A DNA stretch of 64,000 nt from Hirudinaria manillensis (GCA_034509925.1 CM067530.1:6258001-6322000), one strand, 5' to 3'. Shown: positions 1 to 12,746, counted from the first letter of the stretch. The notes: generated from the sequence alone by a model not told the origin. Made by a program: numbers and translations.

Positions 1-562
1 CGGGTATTGACTATTCTCATTAACTTTTGCATTTATTCCAATTTTATAGATTTTTGTGTTTTCCGCTTTAATGTTAAGATTGTGAGTATGAGAATGAGAG
101 TATAGCTTTGCAATTAATGCTACCTTGATTTCGGCTTTAATTGTATATTGTTGAATTGTATTCTTAACTGTATCTTAAAGGAAAAAAGAATTTGTGATAA
201 TTGATTTCTAATATATAAATTCATATTTAATACTCAATGAGTTCTTTAATTACTTGCTTACAATTTCAACAAAAGGACTTTATCTTGTATTTCTCAAATT
301 AATATTTAATACTTGATCAGTGTTTCTCCTTTTATGATTTAGAATCATATAAGTTTCAACAATCCCAATGATATTCACAAATTAAAACACAGTTCAGCTT
401 TAAGCATGGCTTCATTGATTATTTCAAGGGCATTGCAAACTGGATTTTGAAAGCTTACCAATGTATATCAAAATTGGGGCATTCATGAATGCTCTCATAT
501 GAGCTGAAGTGCCTAATATTACTTGCTTGAAGAGGATTGCATTATTAATGTTTTTCTTCCAG
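1..562 (+). other. intron of the calumenin gene (partial)
   Basis: AT-rich sequence before the last calumenin exon. It ends in a good polypyrimidine tract and AG at 561-562. I see no further calumenin EF-hand exon here, so the preceding exons must lie outside the window. Confidence 0.5.
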
Positions 563-667
563 GACAAATTGTTAAGCAAGCAAGAGGTCCTGGACAAATA
601 CGATGTTTTTGTTGGCAGCCAGGCAACTGATTATGGGGACTTCCTGGGTAGACATGATGAATTTTAA
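563..667 (+). CDS. CALU: calumenin, C-terminal exon (5' part outside window)
   Basis: The last coding exon opens after the acceptor AG at 561-562 and stops at 665-667. It encodes 34 residues containing [16 protein letters not shown] and ending in HDEF. This closely matches the C-terminus of calumenin, a CREC-family low-affinity calcium-binding protein of the ER and secretory pathway with several EF-hands. HDEF is the KDEL-like retrieval signal typical of calumenin. The exon start falls inside what would be the last EF-hand loop, so the previous exon should end near the usual D-x-N-x-D-G loop. The rest of the gene lies upstream of the window. Reticulocalbins are relatives, but the HDEF tail and the VGSQATD motif favour calumenin. 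Confidence 0.88.
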   Translation, partial: DKLLSKQEVLDKYDVFVGSQATDYGDFLGRHDEF

Positions 668-1165
668 TTAGAACTTTGTGAATTTTATTTTTGCTCCTTT
701 TTAGATAAACATTTGTTAGTATTATTTGTTTTGGGGAATGAGATCTCTTCATACTTTGTATCATTTGAGCCTAGTCCTGAGATATCTTAAATTTCATGGC
801 AAGGCATTCAGTGTGATTTTAATTTTTGCCCTCAAGCAGTCAAGGAGTCATTATCTATTCTGTTCCTTATCAGAAGGCTTATGTGTTTTACTAAGCTACC
901 TAAGTGCTCTTAATAAGTTAATGTTTAGAATGTTTTCAGATAGCATTGAATATGTTTGGTCTGCCAATTCTATGGTGTTATTACTGGGTGCCAAATCTAG
1001 TAAATGCTGTCGATAACGGGAGCGTGCAAATTTCGTGCTAATGTATCTTTTTTTAATGTTTTACACAATTTCTTAATTGCTTGTGAGTGCAGATTAAAAA
1101 GATGAGCAAATAATTAGTTCTGCCAAATCATTGTAAACCATGTGTGTCTGGAGAAATAAACCTGT
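668..1165 (+). other. calumenin 3' UTR with poly(A) signal
   Basis: AT-rich non-coding sequence after the calumenin stop. An AATAAA hexamer at 1155-1160 is the most likely polyadenylation signal. A 96-codon open frame inside (726-1016) has no family character and I take it as chance. Confidence 0.5.
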
Positions 1166-1707
1166 GTATTATTTATACAGTTATTATTTGAATGGTCATG
1201 AATAAAATCAATGTTGCCCTGTGAATGATTGCATTTTTTGAAACAATCGATTAGACAGGGATAATCGTTACCTTGTTAGGATAAATTTTATTGCATATAG
1301 ATTAGGAATGTGATTTTTTTTTCTGCATCCGGACCAAGGACCCTTGCAGGTCTAAAGCATTTATTTCAACTCTGAATGACTAAATGTGTTGCGGGTAAAT
1401 CACCCAAAGTTTGAGAGTGGAAACCAGGCAAATGATATTGTTTACCTCACTTGCAAGAGGCATTTGGCTGTTTCCTGTCATACTTGGTTCATTGATTGAT
1501 TTTTCCACTTCTGCCCTAGTTTAGCTTGAAAAATAGATTAATATATCGTTGGCAGTGGAAAGTGAAGTTTATTTGATTTATGAAAAATTAAAAAGCAGTC
1601 TATGTATGGGGTACGAAGCGCATCTCTAACGTTCTGAAGACTTGATCTCAACCTCCTTGTGACATTTCATTTTCCAATTCAGTTATCACTCGTATGAATT
1701 TACAATT

Positions 1708-1809
1708 GCTTGAAAATGTACTTTTAACATTTTGAATTGCATACATCCGCTAATTACTGCTTGAAAATGTACTTTTAACATTTTGAATTGCATACATCCG
1801 CTAATTACT
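1708..1809. repeat. 51-bp perfect tandem duplication
   Basis: Two head-to-tail copies of a 51-base unit starting GCTTGAAAATGTAC (1708-1758 and 1759-1809) in the spacer between calumenin and eIF4H. The copies look identical, so the duplication is recent. Confidence 0.9.
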
Positions 1810-2508
1810 GACTTTCTTAATAATGTAGTTGTACATTAATAAACAAAAATATCCTAGCGGAGTTGGTTGCTGCTTAATGGTAGCGAGTGGGATATGGGAA
1901 ACAATATCTTCATTTCGAGGATCACTGACGTGTTTAGGGTTTTGTTCTGCTTGGAACCGATTTGTTATGCCACGATGATCTCGATGCTCAGACTCTATAA
2001 TTATGTTCTATTTAACTATTTATTCAATTCAAATATATAATTATTTTCTAAGCAATGTTTATGCTTGAATTTGTGCAATTAGTTATTTTAAATTACATAA
2101 ACTAATAATTAAGCAAAATAAACTTGTCCTAGTTTCAAGTAGCCATCAAACGTAATGGACTTTCTATCTGCTACAGAAGCAGTGCGCCTACCATCACGTA
2201 AAGGCTTCCTTAGCTAAACTTATTCTTCTTTAAAATTTTGGTGCTTTTAAAAATGAAATTCAGATGTAAAAATTTGACGTAATTCATTTGATAACAGTGA
2301 CTTCAGAGGTTTCTGGTAATCTTTGAGACATCGATCAGAGCTATGAAATTGCTTGTAATTTAAAATTACTATTTAAACTTAACAAAAGTAGTGTAGATGG
2401 AGAGAGTTTTTGAATGTCTAAACAAAGCATTAATAGTAGACGCACTAAGACACTGGCAGCTAAGTGAAGCTTCGATTCTTTCTCAACTTAAACAGGAAAA
2501 CAATACCG

Positions 2509-2518
2509 ACGCATGCGC
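2509..2518 (+). promoter_or_regulatory. NRF1-like site just upstream of the eIF4H start
   Basis: ACGCATGCGC differs in one base from the palindromic core GCGCATGCGC bound by NRF1, a factor common at TATA-less housekeeping promoters. It lies about 20 bases before the proposed eIF4H ATG at 2538. The rest of 1166-2537 shows no gene. Confidence 0.4.
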
Positions 2519-2537
2519 CTCGTCTTGTTGAATAATT

Positions 2538-5500
2538 ATGGATGATTATTACAGAGAAGGTTCATGTAGAAAGTAGGATGATTGTTTCGCGATCGTTCAG
2601 GCTTTCGTTCGGATACTTTGTGCGATAATGAGTTGTTAATAACATGGTAGCCGTGGAAATTAATCTATCCAAAAACGGTTGCAAATCGTAGCAGAATGCT
2701 TTCTTATTTATCGTCACGCTACCATGTGCGTCCTATAACGAATTCACTGCATTTGATTATTTGCTGACTTGTTACAATACTTAACTGACTTTCCACTTAA
2801 AACTTAAAAGCGATTCATGCGATGGATTAGCATGGAGTTATTGAGCAGTTTATATGGTACATCAGTAGAAATGTACTCTGCTTCATGAATATGTGAAACT
2901 TATATATCATCCTTTACTCAATAATTATCATTCATCAAGAAATTAAAATCCTGTTTCACAATCCTGCACGGCATTTTAGAAAGATTTGCAATTAACCCTT
3001 CAGCAACTTGTAACTTGTATATACTTGAGCCATTTGGAGTATTATCAGCCTGTGCAATCATTCCTTCAAAAAGAATAAGTTAATAATTAATAAATAAGTT
3101 GATAATTTCAAATTATTGCTATAATTCAGTTATGAAAGTCGTGGTAACAACAGAGGACGGGGAGGAAAAACTGTTCCTGAAGATGGGCCTTTCACTGCTT
3201 ATGTAGGAAACTTACCACCTGGTGTTGTCCAGGGTGACATTGAGGCCATGTTTGATAGCTTATCAGTGAGTATTGATTGCCAATTGTCAATTAATCCAAC
3301 ATTAAAAAATATTTGTTCTTAATTCTTGTTCTTATTGTGATGATTTACTTTCATAGAATTTTCTGACTATTCAATTAACTTGTTTCTAGATAAAATCCAT
3401 CAGATTGGTTAGGGACAAAGAAACAGATAGGTTCAAAGGTTTGCATAAAGTTATTTAAATAGAATTTAAATTATTTGTGGGATGAATGACTTTAAGTTTG
3501 TCACGAATGTACAATATTTCCTGTGCAAAACTGTCACTAGGTTTTTGTTGTTTTAGGTTATTGAAGTTATAGAACTTAAATATGTGCCATTATAATTATT
3601 TTCAACTTGCCATCTGCTACATTGAAATTTCTTCTGCACGAATCATTCGGCATAACTGTCTTTTATTTTTAATTTTTGCACTTTTCAAATTCTGAATTTG
3701 TTTTATTTATTTATTCAATTGGAGGATTTCACTGGATCAGTTTATTTTGATTTTCAGGTTTTGCCTATGTCGAGTTTGCAGATAAGCAATCATTGACTGA
3801 TGCCTTGGCTTATGATAATGCAGTTAGTACTTTGATGTCATTTGGTCATGTTTAAAAAGGACTTTTCTTCCAAAGATTTCTTGTGATTAAAGAGTTTTAA
3901 TCAATGTGTATAAAATAACATTTAAGTGCTCCATTGCTACATTTCTCTGATCATGACATTGATTTACTTTTAATTATGTGATTTGATAATGTTAATTATT
4001 TTTAATTATTTAAATTGCCTCATGATTTAACGTGCAAAGTTTTACGTAGCTCTTTGAAGACAAATATCTTCGAGTCGACGTTGCGGACGGACGTAGGGGA
4101 AGACCGGCAGGAAGGGGTTCATTTGATGGTCTGATTTTTTTGTGGAGGAGGGAAGGGGTATGTAATGATGAAGCATTTATAATGAAGAAGCAGAGCTGAG
4201 CATGCATAATTAAAATCTATAGATTATTGATATCTGCTAGTTGAATTTTATCAATAATATGTTTTATTCAAATGATAATATAATGTCCTGATAATAGTTG
4301 CTATTGAGAGGCCGTTTGATGATATTTTTAATGAAAGGTTAATTAATAACGTCTGCTATTAAAAGGCTATTTAATAATATTTGTTACTCAAAGCTGGCAG
4401 AGGTGGTCGTGGTGGACAGAGAGGAGGAGGAGGAGGAGGAGGACAGATGAGACCTGACAACTTCTCAACTGATGTTGGTCACACTGACAAGCCCAACAGA
4501 GGAGGTTCCACTTTTAGAATTATTAATAATAACTTATTAATTGAATATGATTGAAAATATGGTAGTGGCAAAAAATGGTAGGTGGTAGATTAGTATTATA
4601 TTTAGAACCATTAGGTAACTGTTGCATTAATTTATGTAAATATACTTCATAAGCTAGATAATAATAATAATAATATAATAATGTTATATGACTACAAATT
4701 AGCAGGAATACTTAACTTGGCCTTTGATTCTTATCTGTAAAGTCAGATCTTGGTCTTTTCAGTTGAGATTTTATGTAAATATTTTATGAATAATCATGTA
4801 AATTACTTTAGAACAAAGTTTTGATTATGTTTAAAAATCATCAGTACATGCATTCTCCTCTAATTCTTCTTGTTCTTGTCCATAAAATTTGGCTCAAAAC
4901 TGCTAAGGAAGTGTAAAAATACTGTAAAAATTTTAATTATTACTTAAATCCATAGTGAACTTAAGTCACATTGGATGTTGTTGTCTCGTGATTCGTGCAA
5001 AACCACTAGTCATTATCTTCTATAACATTGTTATTTCCTTTCATTAATTATTTTGTTAACCCTTACATTTATCCTATGAATATGTACACCTTTTTCAAGG
5101 TCCAAGGTTACCTATTTTAAAAATGCTTTTGAAACGATTAAATCGAATAAAAACTCCAGGCGTGTATGGCCGAGGCGGCGGCAGGGGCGGTTACGTCAGC
5201 CAGGATCGATTTCAGCAAAGCAGAAGAGGAGATTCGAGGAACTACAGAAGCGACAGCGGTTGGGCGGGCAACAGAAGGAACGATTTTGGAAACAGACCTA
5301 GGAAAGACAGTGACAACAGAAGCCACACAGACTCAAGTTTACGAGAATTGTCGCCAGGTTCCTGAGTTCATTTTGCATTTAAAATCATCTTCGATCAAAG
5401 TGAAGCACTGTTCCCTGACACCTGTGTTTTGAAATGGAGCAGTGTTCACTTTTATCCCAACAATGCCAATTAATTAATTTGTTAAACGTTAAATAAACCA

Positions 5501-6374
5501 ATTTAACGATAAATTAATTACATTGTAAATTAATTTAGAGGAACAAGTCCAAAAACCTGTCTTTTATTAAATACTAGGCAGGCGCTTTAACCGACTAATG
5601 TCTAGCTAAAGTTTATTTATATAGATTAGGCAGTGACATTATCCTGGCAAGATGGCAGGATTTTAGAAAAAAGCGTATTTTTACATGATATAGTTGTGAC
5701 ATATATATGAAACCTATATAAAAACACTCCTCTACTCGAGCACTGTGTTGTGTCAAAATTTCAAAGCAATTGATTAAATACTTTCAGAGAAGATTTACAT
5801 CATACAAACGCACATTGCATTTTTATTTATATGAATTGCATGAAAACCAATGATACCAACAATCATTCAATGTTATCTTGACATTCCTTTAACCTTGTGA
5901 AGACGATTAGACATCATAGTTAGTTAATTACACCATCCGTGTTAGAGTGATGCACTCACTCGCACTTCACGCTCGTTCCTCCGTGTTGCATTAGATGCGG
6001 CAGCGGCCCGACCCAAATTACAACTTCTGCCGAGGACCGTGAAAGAGCCCGTGAACACCGTGGTCCACTCTGAGAAAAATGCAAGCATATTCGGAACCGG
6101 CAAGCCGAGAGACGAGCGTAAGTCGTTTCCCTCGTCGTCGTCATGCCGATCGATGACCGATTTATCCGAGGAACTGATCGTGCTAATTAATTTCTTAATA
6201 TTTAACGGCCGATTATCTTAATACTTAACTTGGCCTTTGCTTCTTATTTGTAAAGTCAGATCTTGGTCTTTTCAGTTCAGCCAATTAATATCTTAATATT
6301 TCTACCACCTATTTTCAGTTTCGCATGCCAACAGCCTCCCCAAAGACACACCTCCCCCTGATAACAAAGACTGA
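2538..6374 (+). CDS. EIF4H: eukaryotic translation initiation factor 4H
   Basis: Nine exons: 2538-2572 (tentative), 3130-3265, 3390-3438, 3758-3822, 4050-4128, 4394-4504, 5160-5357, 5995-6117, 6319-6374. Phases close to give about 283 residues; human eIF4H has 248. eIF4H is a cytoplasmic RNA-binding protein that stimulates the eIF4A helicase during cap-dependent initiation. An RRM follows a short RG-rich N-terminus, with RNP2 TAYVGNLP and RNP1 GFAYVEF. Then comes a Gly/Arg-rich stretch with seven consecutive glycines (exon 6), and a C-terminal motif RPKLQLLPRTV and SIFGTGKPRDE that is diagnostic of eIF4H/4B. Exon 1 (MDDYYREG) is the weakest: it was chosen because it supplies the needed two-base phase and lies beside an NRF1-like site. 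Exon 8 could also begin at 6004. No key residue seems missing. Confidence 0.9.
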
Positions 6375-6830
6375 TGGCGTTTATTTTCGTTGCGTTGACA
6401 AATGTATCACCAGTTTTGTGTTGATGCTTTCTCAGAGTTACGTCTCTGCTACCATTATCATCATCAGGTCTAATGTATGTTGGGTGCATGAATTCAAACA
6501 TTTTTTTTCCCTCATATTTTTATTATCACATTGCAATTTACCGACCTGTGTAAGATATTTAGCTGTGAGTTTAACTGTGCCACAAAGTTACTGCAACATT
6601 TTAGACATGCAGTTGTTTTTGGTTTGTTAGGATTAAAATCTTTTGCACACTGGCAAAAGTCATTTAGCATTGCTGTCTCAAAAATCAGAATTTTCATCGA
6701 TTTGCAACTCAGATTGATCGACTGCTTAGTATTAACAAGTGTCTTTGCATGACAACAGTTAAGTGTTTCTGGTATCATCTCATCTGGTCCGGTCAGCTGA
6801 AGGCAAAAAAAAAAGAATTCTGTCAGGTAA
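6375..6830. other. convergent 3' region between eIF4H and COPZ
   Basis: About 455 bases separate the stop codons of two tail-to-tail genes. Open frames on both strands here lack any recognisable motif. I see only presumed 3' UTRs. Confidence 0.45.
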
Positions 6831-8045
6831 TTACTTTAGGAGAGGCCACTTGATTTGGTCTTTGGCACTCTGTATGACCTGTTGACAAGAAGTTAGATTT
6901 TCAAGAAGTGGTTTCTGATTTTAAAAGATGTCTCATCTGCCCTGCAGCTATTTGGGTCCAAACTATTTTGGATTGCAATTTTATTTTGAGAGGATTGCCT
7001 AACTTATGATTGTTAAACTTATTTGTGAGCCACCACCATAAAATCAGTATTTTACCTTAAGTTTTCCTGATACCATCTTGCAAAAAATTATAAAATGCAT
7101 GGGTTATGCTTGCAAAGAAGGAAGCAGTTATCCTGGAATTAAGAACTGCATAAAAAAACTAACCGAAGCCAAAGTCTGCTCTCCGAGAGGAATGTCATCC
7201 ATCCTGTAACAGGCTCTCTGCGATACGACCAGGGGATCGCTTTCTAAGATCAAACTGAAAGCATAAGAAAAACTTCTTGCACACAAATTCAAAAAGTTGC
7301 AAGGCAACAGGATTGTTACCCCGAGTCACAAATTTCATCGATCGTGAGGAACACGCCATCGAGGTTGTCCAACAAGGATCGCTTCTCAACATTCTTGTGG
7401 AGCATCGTACTGACACTGTCAAACATGCAGTTGAGCACGCTCATCAGGATGAGCTGTAATAATTAGTAATTAGTAATTGTAATCCATGAGTAACCTGTTT
7501 AAAAAATGTTAATTGATCAATCAGAATGATGTTAATCATGAGAGTTGAAAATATCATATTCAGTGGTTATGATGAGTACCTCATTTTCATGATTGGCTCC
7601 TATGACATAAAACAGCAGGTCAATGCTGAGCTTGTAAACAATTGTTAATCCCTCCAACATGATTATTTCAGCTAAAACATTTTACATATTTTACTGAGAC
7701 TATAGAGGTCTTTAAGAAGCGGGATAGATATTCACATTTACCATTTGCTTTGTGTGTTTTGCTAAAGAGGTTCTTTTCAAAAACTTTCTGCTCCTTTATT
7801 GTAGGGAAGGTGGAGTCATAATACTAAAAATTAACATTACAATCTTTGTAAAAAAAAACAAATCAATAGAAAGTGAAAATTATGATACATTACCGTTGCA
7901 AACAGTCTATTCCCATCATTATCCATGATCAGAATACCTTTAACCAAGTACATGGTGGGATCCTACAAATTATCATAATAAATTAATTTTTCAATAAAAA
8001 CTGATCACAGTGCTAACTGCACTTTACCAGTAACATCGGCTCCAT
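6831..8045 (-). CDS. COPZ1: coatomer subunit zeta
   Basis: Seven exons on the minus strand: 8028-8045, 7894-7962, 7742-7823, 7580-7671, 7320-7453, 7164-7254, 6831-6878. Phases close exactly to 177 residues, the length of human COPZ1. Zeta-COP is the small longin-fold subunit that pairs with gamma-COP in the F-subcomplex of the COPI coat, for Golgi-to-ER and intra-Golgi vesicles. Visible blocks are [78 protein letters not shown] and the tail [13 protein letters not shown]. The first exon is only 18 bases (MEPMLL); its ATG is accepted because splice sites and length fit. The gene is tail to tail with eIF4H. Confidence 0.95.
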
Positions 8046-9049
8046 AATTACGATGGTTCAAAGCCTTTCAACCTGCCTCAAACCGTGACAGAAAAAGCAG
8101 TGTTTGTGTTTACGTGGAAGGAGATGTACAGTGTTTAGTTAATTAGCAGTTTATTTTTGACAGCATATGTTACACCGTTCCCACAAATTTTGTTACGTTC
8201 ATTTTTAGTTCACAACTGAGCTAAATTCCCATTGTTTTAAGAATCTCAAGTCTCGTTTGCGCCATTTCAAGAGATATTGCCATGTGAAGAATGTTTTTCC
8301 GCCTTTATCTGTTTTTTCTTATTATTTGAAGGTTTGTTTCAGCAATTACTTTTTTTATTTATGCAGTACAGCATTACTTCTACCTAAAACATTCAATGCG
8401 TCTGAAAAAAGTGGATAAAAAAGGACATCAAATGCATTTATTGGGATCCAAATGACCATAACTATTCCTATAACTACTGCTTTACGACCATTTGCAATGG
8501 ATATCATTCCTAATTTATTCAAAATGCCTTTTACGAGGTGTATCAAAAATGTTACATCTTTATTATTATGCGGGAACTGCACCCGTATTAAATGACGACA
8601 CCGGTTAGGTGCTTATATGCAAAGAAAAACTTGGATTCGAATTATTGAAGCATTGATGGTCAGTAACCATTGGCCACCTTCCAACACATTTGAATGATGT
8701 TACATGAACATTACGATGTTTATTACAAACTTCAGTGAAACTGATTTATTCGGAATAACAATTTCAAATCAAATTAAACGGCTGAATTCTAAATCTAAGT
8801 TATTAACATAAGCTAATGTCAACTACTTTTAAACAAAGCGGCAAATATTACAATGAAGGATTTTTTAAATTTTATTTATGGCAGAAGACACGATCAGTGT
8901 TAAGAGAAGTTTTTCTCATTTTTGGTATCCAATTCTGTAATCCCGATCTCCTGGTACAGAATATTTTCTGAAATATTTTAGGTAAACACTAAGGAAATGG
9001 TTCTTAATAAAAACTTCATTGAACATTAAATAATGTTAACAATTACAAT
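8046..9049. other. spacer upstream of COPZ
   Basis: AT-rich, about 1 kb. It must hold the COPZ promoter, but I see no clear TATA box or GC island. A 75-codon open frame at 8355-8582 (-) is hydrophobic but matches no family I know, so I do not annotate it as a gene. Confidence 0.4.
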
Positions 9050-9356
9050 TTATTCTTCGTGAAATAACCTTAGCTGTTGTTTGTAATTACGTGAAATTCT
9101 CAAAGGTTTATCATTTCTTTTTCCGAAACCATGACCAAATCTATCACCTGCTCCAAACTTAAAACCTCTGCCCAAACGAATGCTACTCATCTGCAAATAA
9201 AATGAGAACAATTATAATCTTTCCTTTTAGTTATAAACGTGGAAAAGTGGAATCTAAATGAGAATCCCTCACATCAGAATCGATTCCTTTGAATTCCGAG
9301 GAAGCAATCGAATGGAACAAAAGAGCCACCAGAAGAAATAAAATAATAGTTTTCAT
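9050..9356 (-). CDS. allatotropin / tetradecapeptide-type neuropeptide precursor
   Basis: Two exons, 9273-9356 and 9050-9190, joined in phase 0 (donor GTGAGG, acceptor TTTGCAG), encode 74 residues. Exon 1 begins with a clear signal peptide (MKTIILFLLVALLFHSIASS). Exon 2 holds GFKFGAGDRFGHGFGKR: a 14-residue peptide flanked by Arg on the N-side and Gly-Lys-Arg on the C-side, meaning prohormone cleavage and C-terminal amidation. The GFK start and HGF-amide end match the lophotrochozoan allatotropin group, especially the earthworm excitatory tetradecapeptide ETP (from memory GFKDGAADRISHGF-amide). Allatotropins act through an orexin-receptor-like GPCR on muscle, gut and heart. The rest is acidic spacer before and a basic C-terminal tail after. 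This is the only predicted peptide copy. A TTAAAAG box lies about 60 bases upstream of the ATG. Confidence 0.82.
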
Positions 9357-11420
9357 ATCTGATATCTTCAGCTCTCCTTGAAAACAACTCAAAAGTTGTA
9401 GTTGAACGCTGCCTTTTAATGCTCTTGCATCCAGCGTTCCTCGGCAGTTGTGGGGAACTATTGGCAGTTTAAATATTTATTTATCGGCAGTTTAAATACT
9501 TGTTTATTTAATTCTGCACTCCGATCAGAGCAATGAAAATTCAACGCCATTGTCAACGATGCTGATAGAAATTGAAAGGAAACAGAGAAATGCATTCGAA
9601 ACGAGCCCGTTGATGTTTCTTTTGAAATTGTTGCTTTTAACGTCTGCCACGAACAATTTGCTTCTTCAACTCATCACCAGCACGTATTTTCACTTGAGAG
9701 CAAATTTATATAAAATAATTGAAATGTTGTTTTAATCAACTAACTGTTATTGCATCTATTCGTTGGTATATCGATATTGGATATCGGAGAAGTGAATTGT
9801 ATTATAAAGCGTGATTCGATGATTTACTGTTAAAATTGCTCGTAAATAAGGCACGAACATCTGCTAAGTAAAACGAACTTCTGAAAATTTGAAATAAGCA
9901 CACAGCCAGGGAGGGAAATTTAAGTTTATAAAACGTGCCTCAAACTCCTGAGGAAACCCTCCATTCGTTTGTTGTCTTAGGGTGGATAAAACCAGAAGGA
10001 TCAAGTCCATCAGGAAAGTTGCGGAATTAAAATTACTCTAATTTAATTAAATTAAATTTGGACAGAAAACTTTCTTCTGTTGATTTGTGTTAATTTATTC
10101 AAATTTATTTTTCTCTTTGGTTACATTTCATTCAAAATTCATTTTTGCTGCTATTTTATATTGGATCAATTTCGTTTCAACATTATTTTAAACGAATTTT
10201 GTTGCTTGATTATACTGAAGCAATTTTGGGTTTCGTTATATATTAATAACTATTATTATATTATGTTACCACATATTATTTCTAAAACATTTCTCATCAT
10301 ATTCTGAGTTTTATTTTCAGTTCACAAGCAAAGTACTTCCAGTATATACAATTTAAAATGGCAATCATATTTTACGATATTTTGAAGCTGAATAGATCCA
10401 TTTAAACAACCAACATGAAGCAGCAAATAAAATGCAGCAACATTCTCCATATTTGATTAAAGACGTCGATGAAAACGACAAGAATTTCGCATCGGTTTTT
10501 CCAAAATATTCAATAAGAACAACATCATTGGAACGAAAAATTTCTTTTTATTTGATGTAGGCATGTAGAATATGATCGAAGGTTGCAAGTAAACATTGGA
10601 TCCCTAAGAGAGCATAAATATCGACAATTTTTCAAAATGTCCGGTAAAATATTATCTATAATATTATATAACAAAATTTAAAAAATCCTCGTCCGCTGAA
10701 GCTATTGTGTAATAATTACTTGAGAATGCATAGATTAAATCCGACTTTGAATTTTATCTTTAAGCATATTTGATCGCAAAGAAACTAATAAAATAATAAT
10801 TTTTTATTATTTTGAGTTTTAAGTGATATATAATATCGTCATTCGATGGCCCCGCACTCATGACCCATTTCATTTCTGAATTGGTCTCTAGATGTCTTTA
10901 TCCGACACCAGATCTAGTGGCTTTTTATAGTTTGGCAAAAGATTTTTTATTTATTATGTCCCCATCTTTTCTGAACAGTGAATCGAGAAGTTCTTCTGCA
11001 ATGCAGAATCAACCAGACAGCATAAAATGGCTAATTGGTCCGTTGCATTCTAGGGTTGCCTTCAACAATTTCTAGGACGATTAGGATGTTTGAACTTAAA
11101 CCTATTTCTCTCGGACGTTTTATTTGAAAAATATGTTTTTCGTAACTATTTATTAATAGGCCCATTGATTTAATTTAAGAACTACAAATTTACTAAAGGA
11201 CGACACTAAATTGAGAAAAAACTTGCTATTAGTTTCATTAATTGATTAAAAAAACTAAATTAATCATTTTACGTGCAAATTAATTTTTTATTTTAATAAA
11301 TAAAAATAAAGAAATCTGGATGTGAAAGCCTTTCACACTATCGTTACACAGAAGTGGTTGCCATAACAAGCAATTTATTTTTTCCGAATATCTTAACTGA
11401 ACGGACTTGACAGGCTGATT
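9357..11420. other. intergenic region without a supported gene
   Basis: About 2 kb between the neuropeptide gene and PIH1D2. A TTAAAAG element near 9414-9420 (minus sense) could be the TATA-like box of the neuropeptide gene. The rest is AT-rich with short chance open frames near 9550, 10080 and 10860. No protein motif, tRNA or long repeat is visible. Confidence 0.4.
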
Positions 11421-12746
11421 ATGGAAAAGCAAGCTAAACAACTCTGGGCAATGTTAGATGGGATGTGCCAAGAAAATCCGGAGGCTTACAAAGAGTTCAT
11501 AAACAAACATTTAAAGGAAGGAAATGAATTAATCAAAGTTCCAAAGCCTCACATGTCTATTCAAACTCTCGACTATGTATGTATTTAATCTTTATATTCT
11601 ATTTAGATGTTTGATTACCACATATATTTTCATTATCATTTTTTTAGAATGACAACATTTCGACGGTTGTAAATATCTTTGAATGGGCTACAGTACCATC
11701 TCCAAAATCAGAATCTCATCCAATTCCAATTTGTGATGGTATTGTTCTGGAAGACGTGGATGGTCAAGGTAATTACACATACTTTATTATACTTTATTAC
11801 GTATCTAATTAACAAATTTGTATCTTCAGGAAATTATTCTTTAATGCTTTCTTGAATATTTTTCTGTAATACTTTATTAATGTTTCTTTTTTTACAGAGG
11901 AAAAGTTCAAAATGGTGTCAGTGGCATTTCATCCATTAGTCCTAAAGGAATATGGAAAACATTCTTCAAAAGATTGCTATGAAATGCTTATAAACTTGGC
12001 TTTGGATTCTTTGGACAACCAATACAAGATGAAGTTGTCAAGAAATTTCACTCTCTTGGAACATGAGTTTGTCATGCTTTTAAACAATTTTTGAGCTGCA
12101 AATGTAGAACATTTTGGTCAAATTTACAGGTTTGTTGGAAATAAGAAACTGGGCATAACATCCTTAATGAAAAGTTTATATAAATCTGAAGATGAATTAC
12201 AAAATAATCCCGACATTAGTATTGGCAATTTATTAAAAAGCAGACAAATTGATGAATCATCTGAAGACCTTAAGAGACTTGAATTTTTGAAAATTGGAAG
12301 TCCAAATAAAACCCAAAAGCCTTTGATTGAGGAACTTCCATCAAAATCTTTGACAAAAACCCCATCATTTGAAATGAATTCATTGGAAACTGAGGATGGG
12401 AAAGTTATTATTTTAAAAATTTCACTTCCAGGAATCAAAAGCTCCAACGAGTGTGAATTGGATGTCTCAGAGGTCAGTCATTTTTAGACAAGTGAATTGA
12501 TTGTATATATATGAAAATAATTTTAAATGTCTTTAAAAGCATTTAATAGGAAAATAGAATTTAAGAAACAAAATGATGATAATAAGTAATTATTTGGCTT
12601 AAAAACAGGATGACATTTTATTAGAAGCAAATGGACTTTATTCCCTTCAAGTTGATCTCAAGGCACGAGTCATTCCCGGCAAAACTCTTGCTAAGTTTAT
12701 TAAACAATCTTCCTGCTTGGAGCTCAATTTGAGATGTGCTTCATAA
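11421..12746 (+). CDS. PIH1D2: PIH1 domain-containing protein 2
   Basis: Five exons: 11421-11576, 11648-11768, 11898-12066, 12130-12472, 12609-12746; phases close to 308 residues (human PIH1D2 is about 315). PIH proteins are R2TP-type co-chaperones that work with HSP90 and RUVBL1/2 in assembling axonemal dyneins and other complexes. The N-terminal block QLWAMLDGMC...NPEAYKEFI matches PIH1D2, followed by the PIH domain (NIFEWATVPSPKSESHPIPI). A low-complexity linker leads to a CS-like C-terminal domain (VIILKISLPGIKSSNECELDVSEDD). Introns are 71-136 bases, among the shortest here. The start is the first ATG in the frame. The paralogue PIH1D1 is less likely given the spacing and the FWxLLD-like N-terminus. 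Confidence 0.85.

Noticed and set aside
726-1016. 96-codon plus-strand frame after calumenin
   Set aside because: Lies in the probable 3' UTR before the AATAAA; no recognisable domain.
6277-6778. Overlapping 74-101 codon frames between eIF4H and COPZ
   Set aside because: They lie in the shared 3' region, and the last eIF4H exon already accounts for part; no protein motif.
8355-8582. 75-codon hydrophobic minus-strand frame
   Set aside because: No signal of splice sites, family motif or conserved start; hydrophobicity follows from AT-rich sequence.
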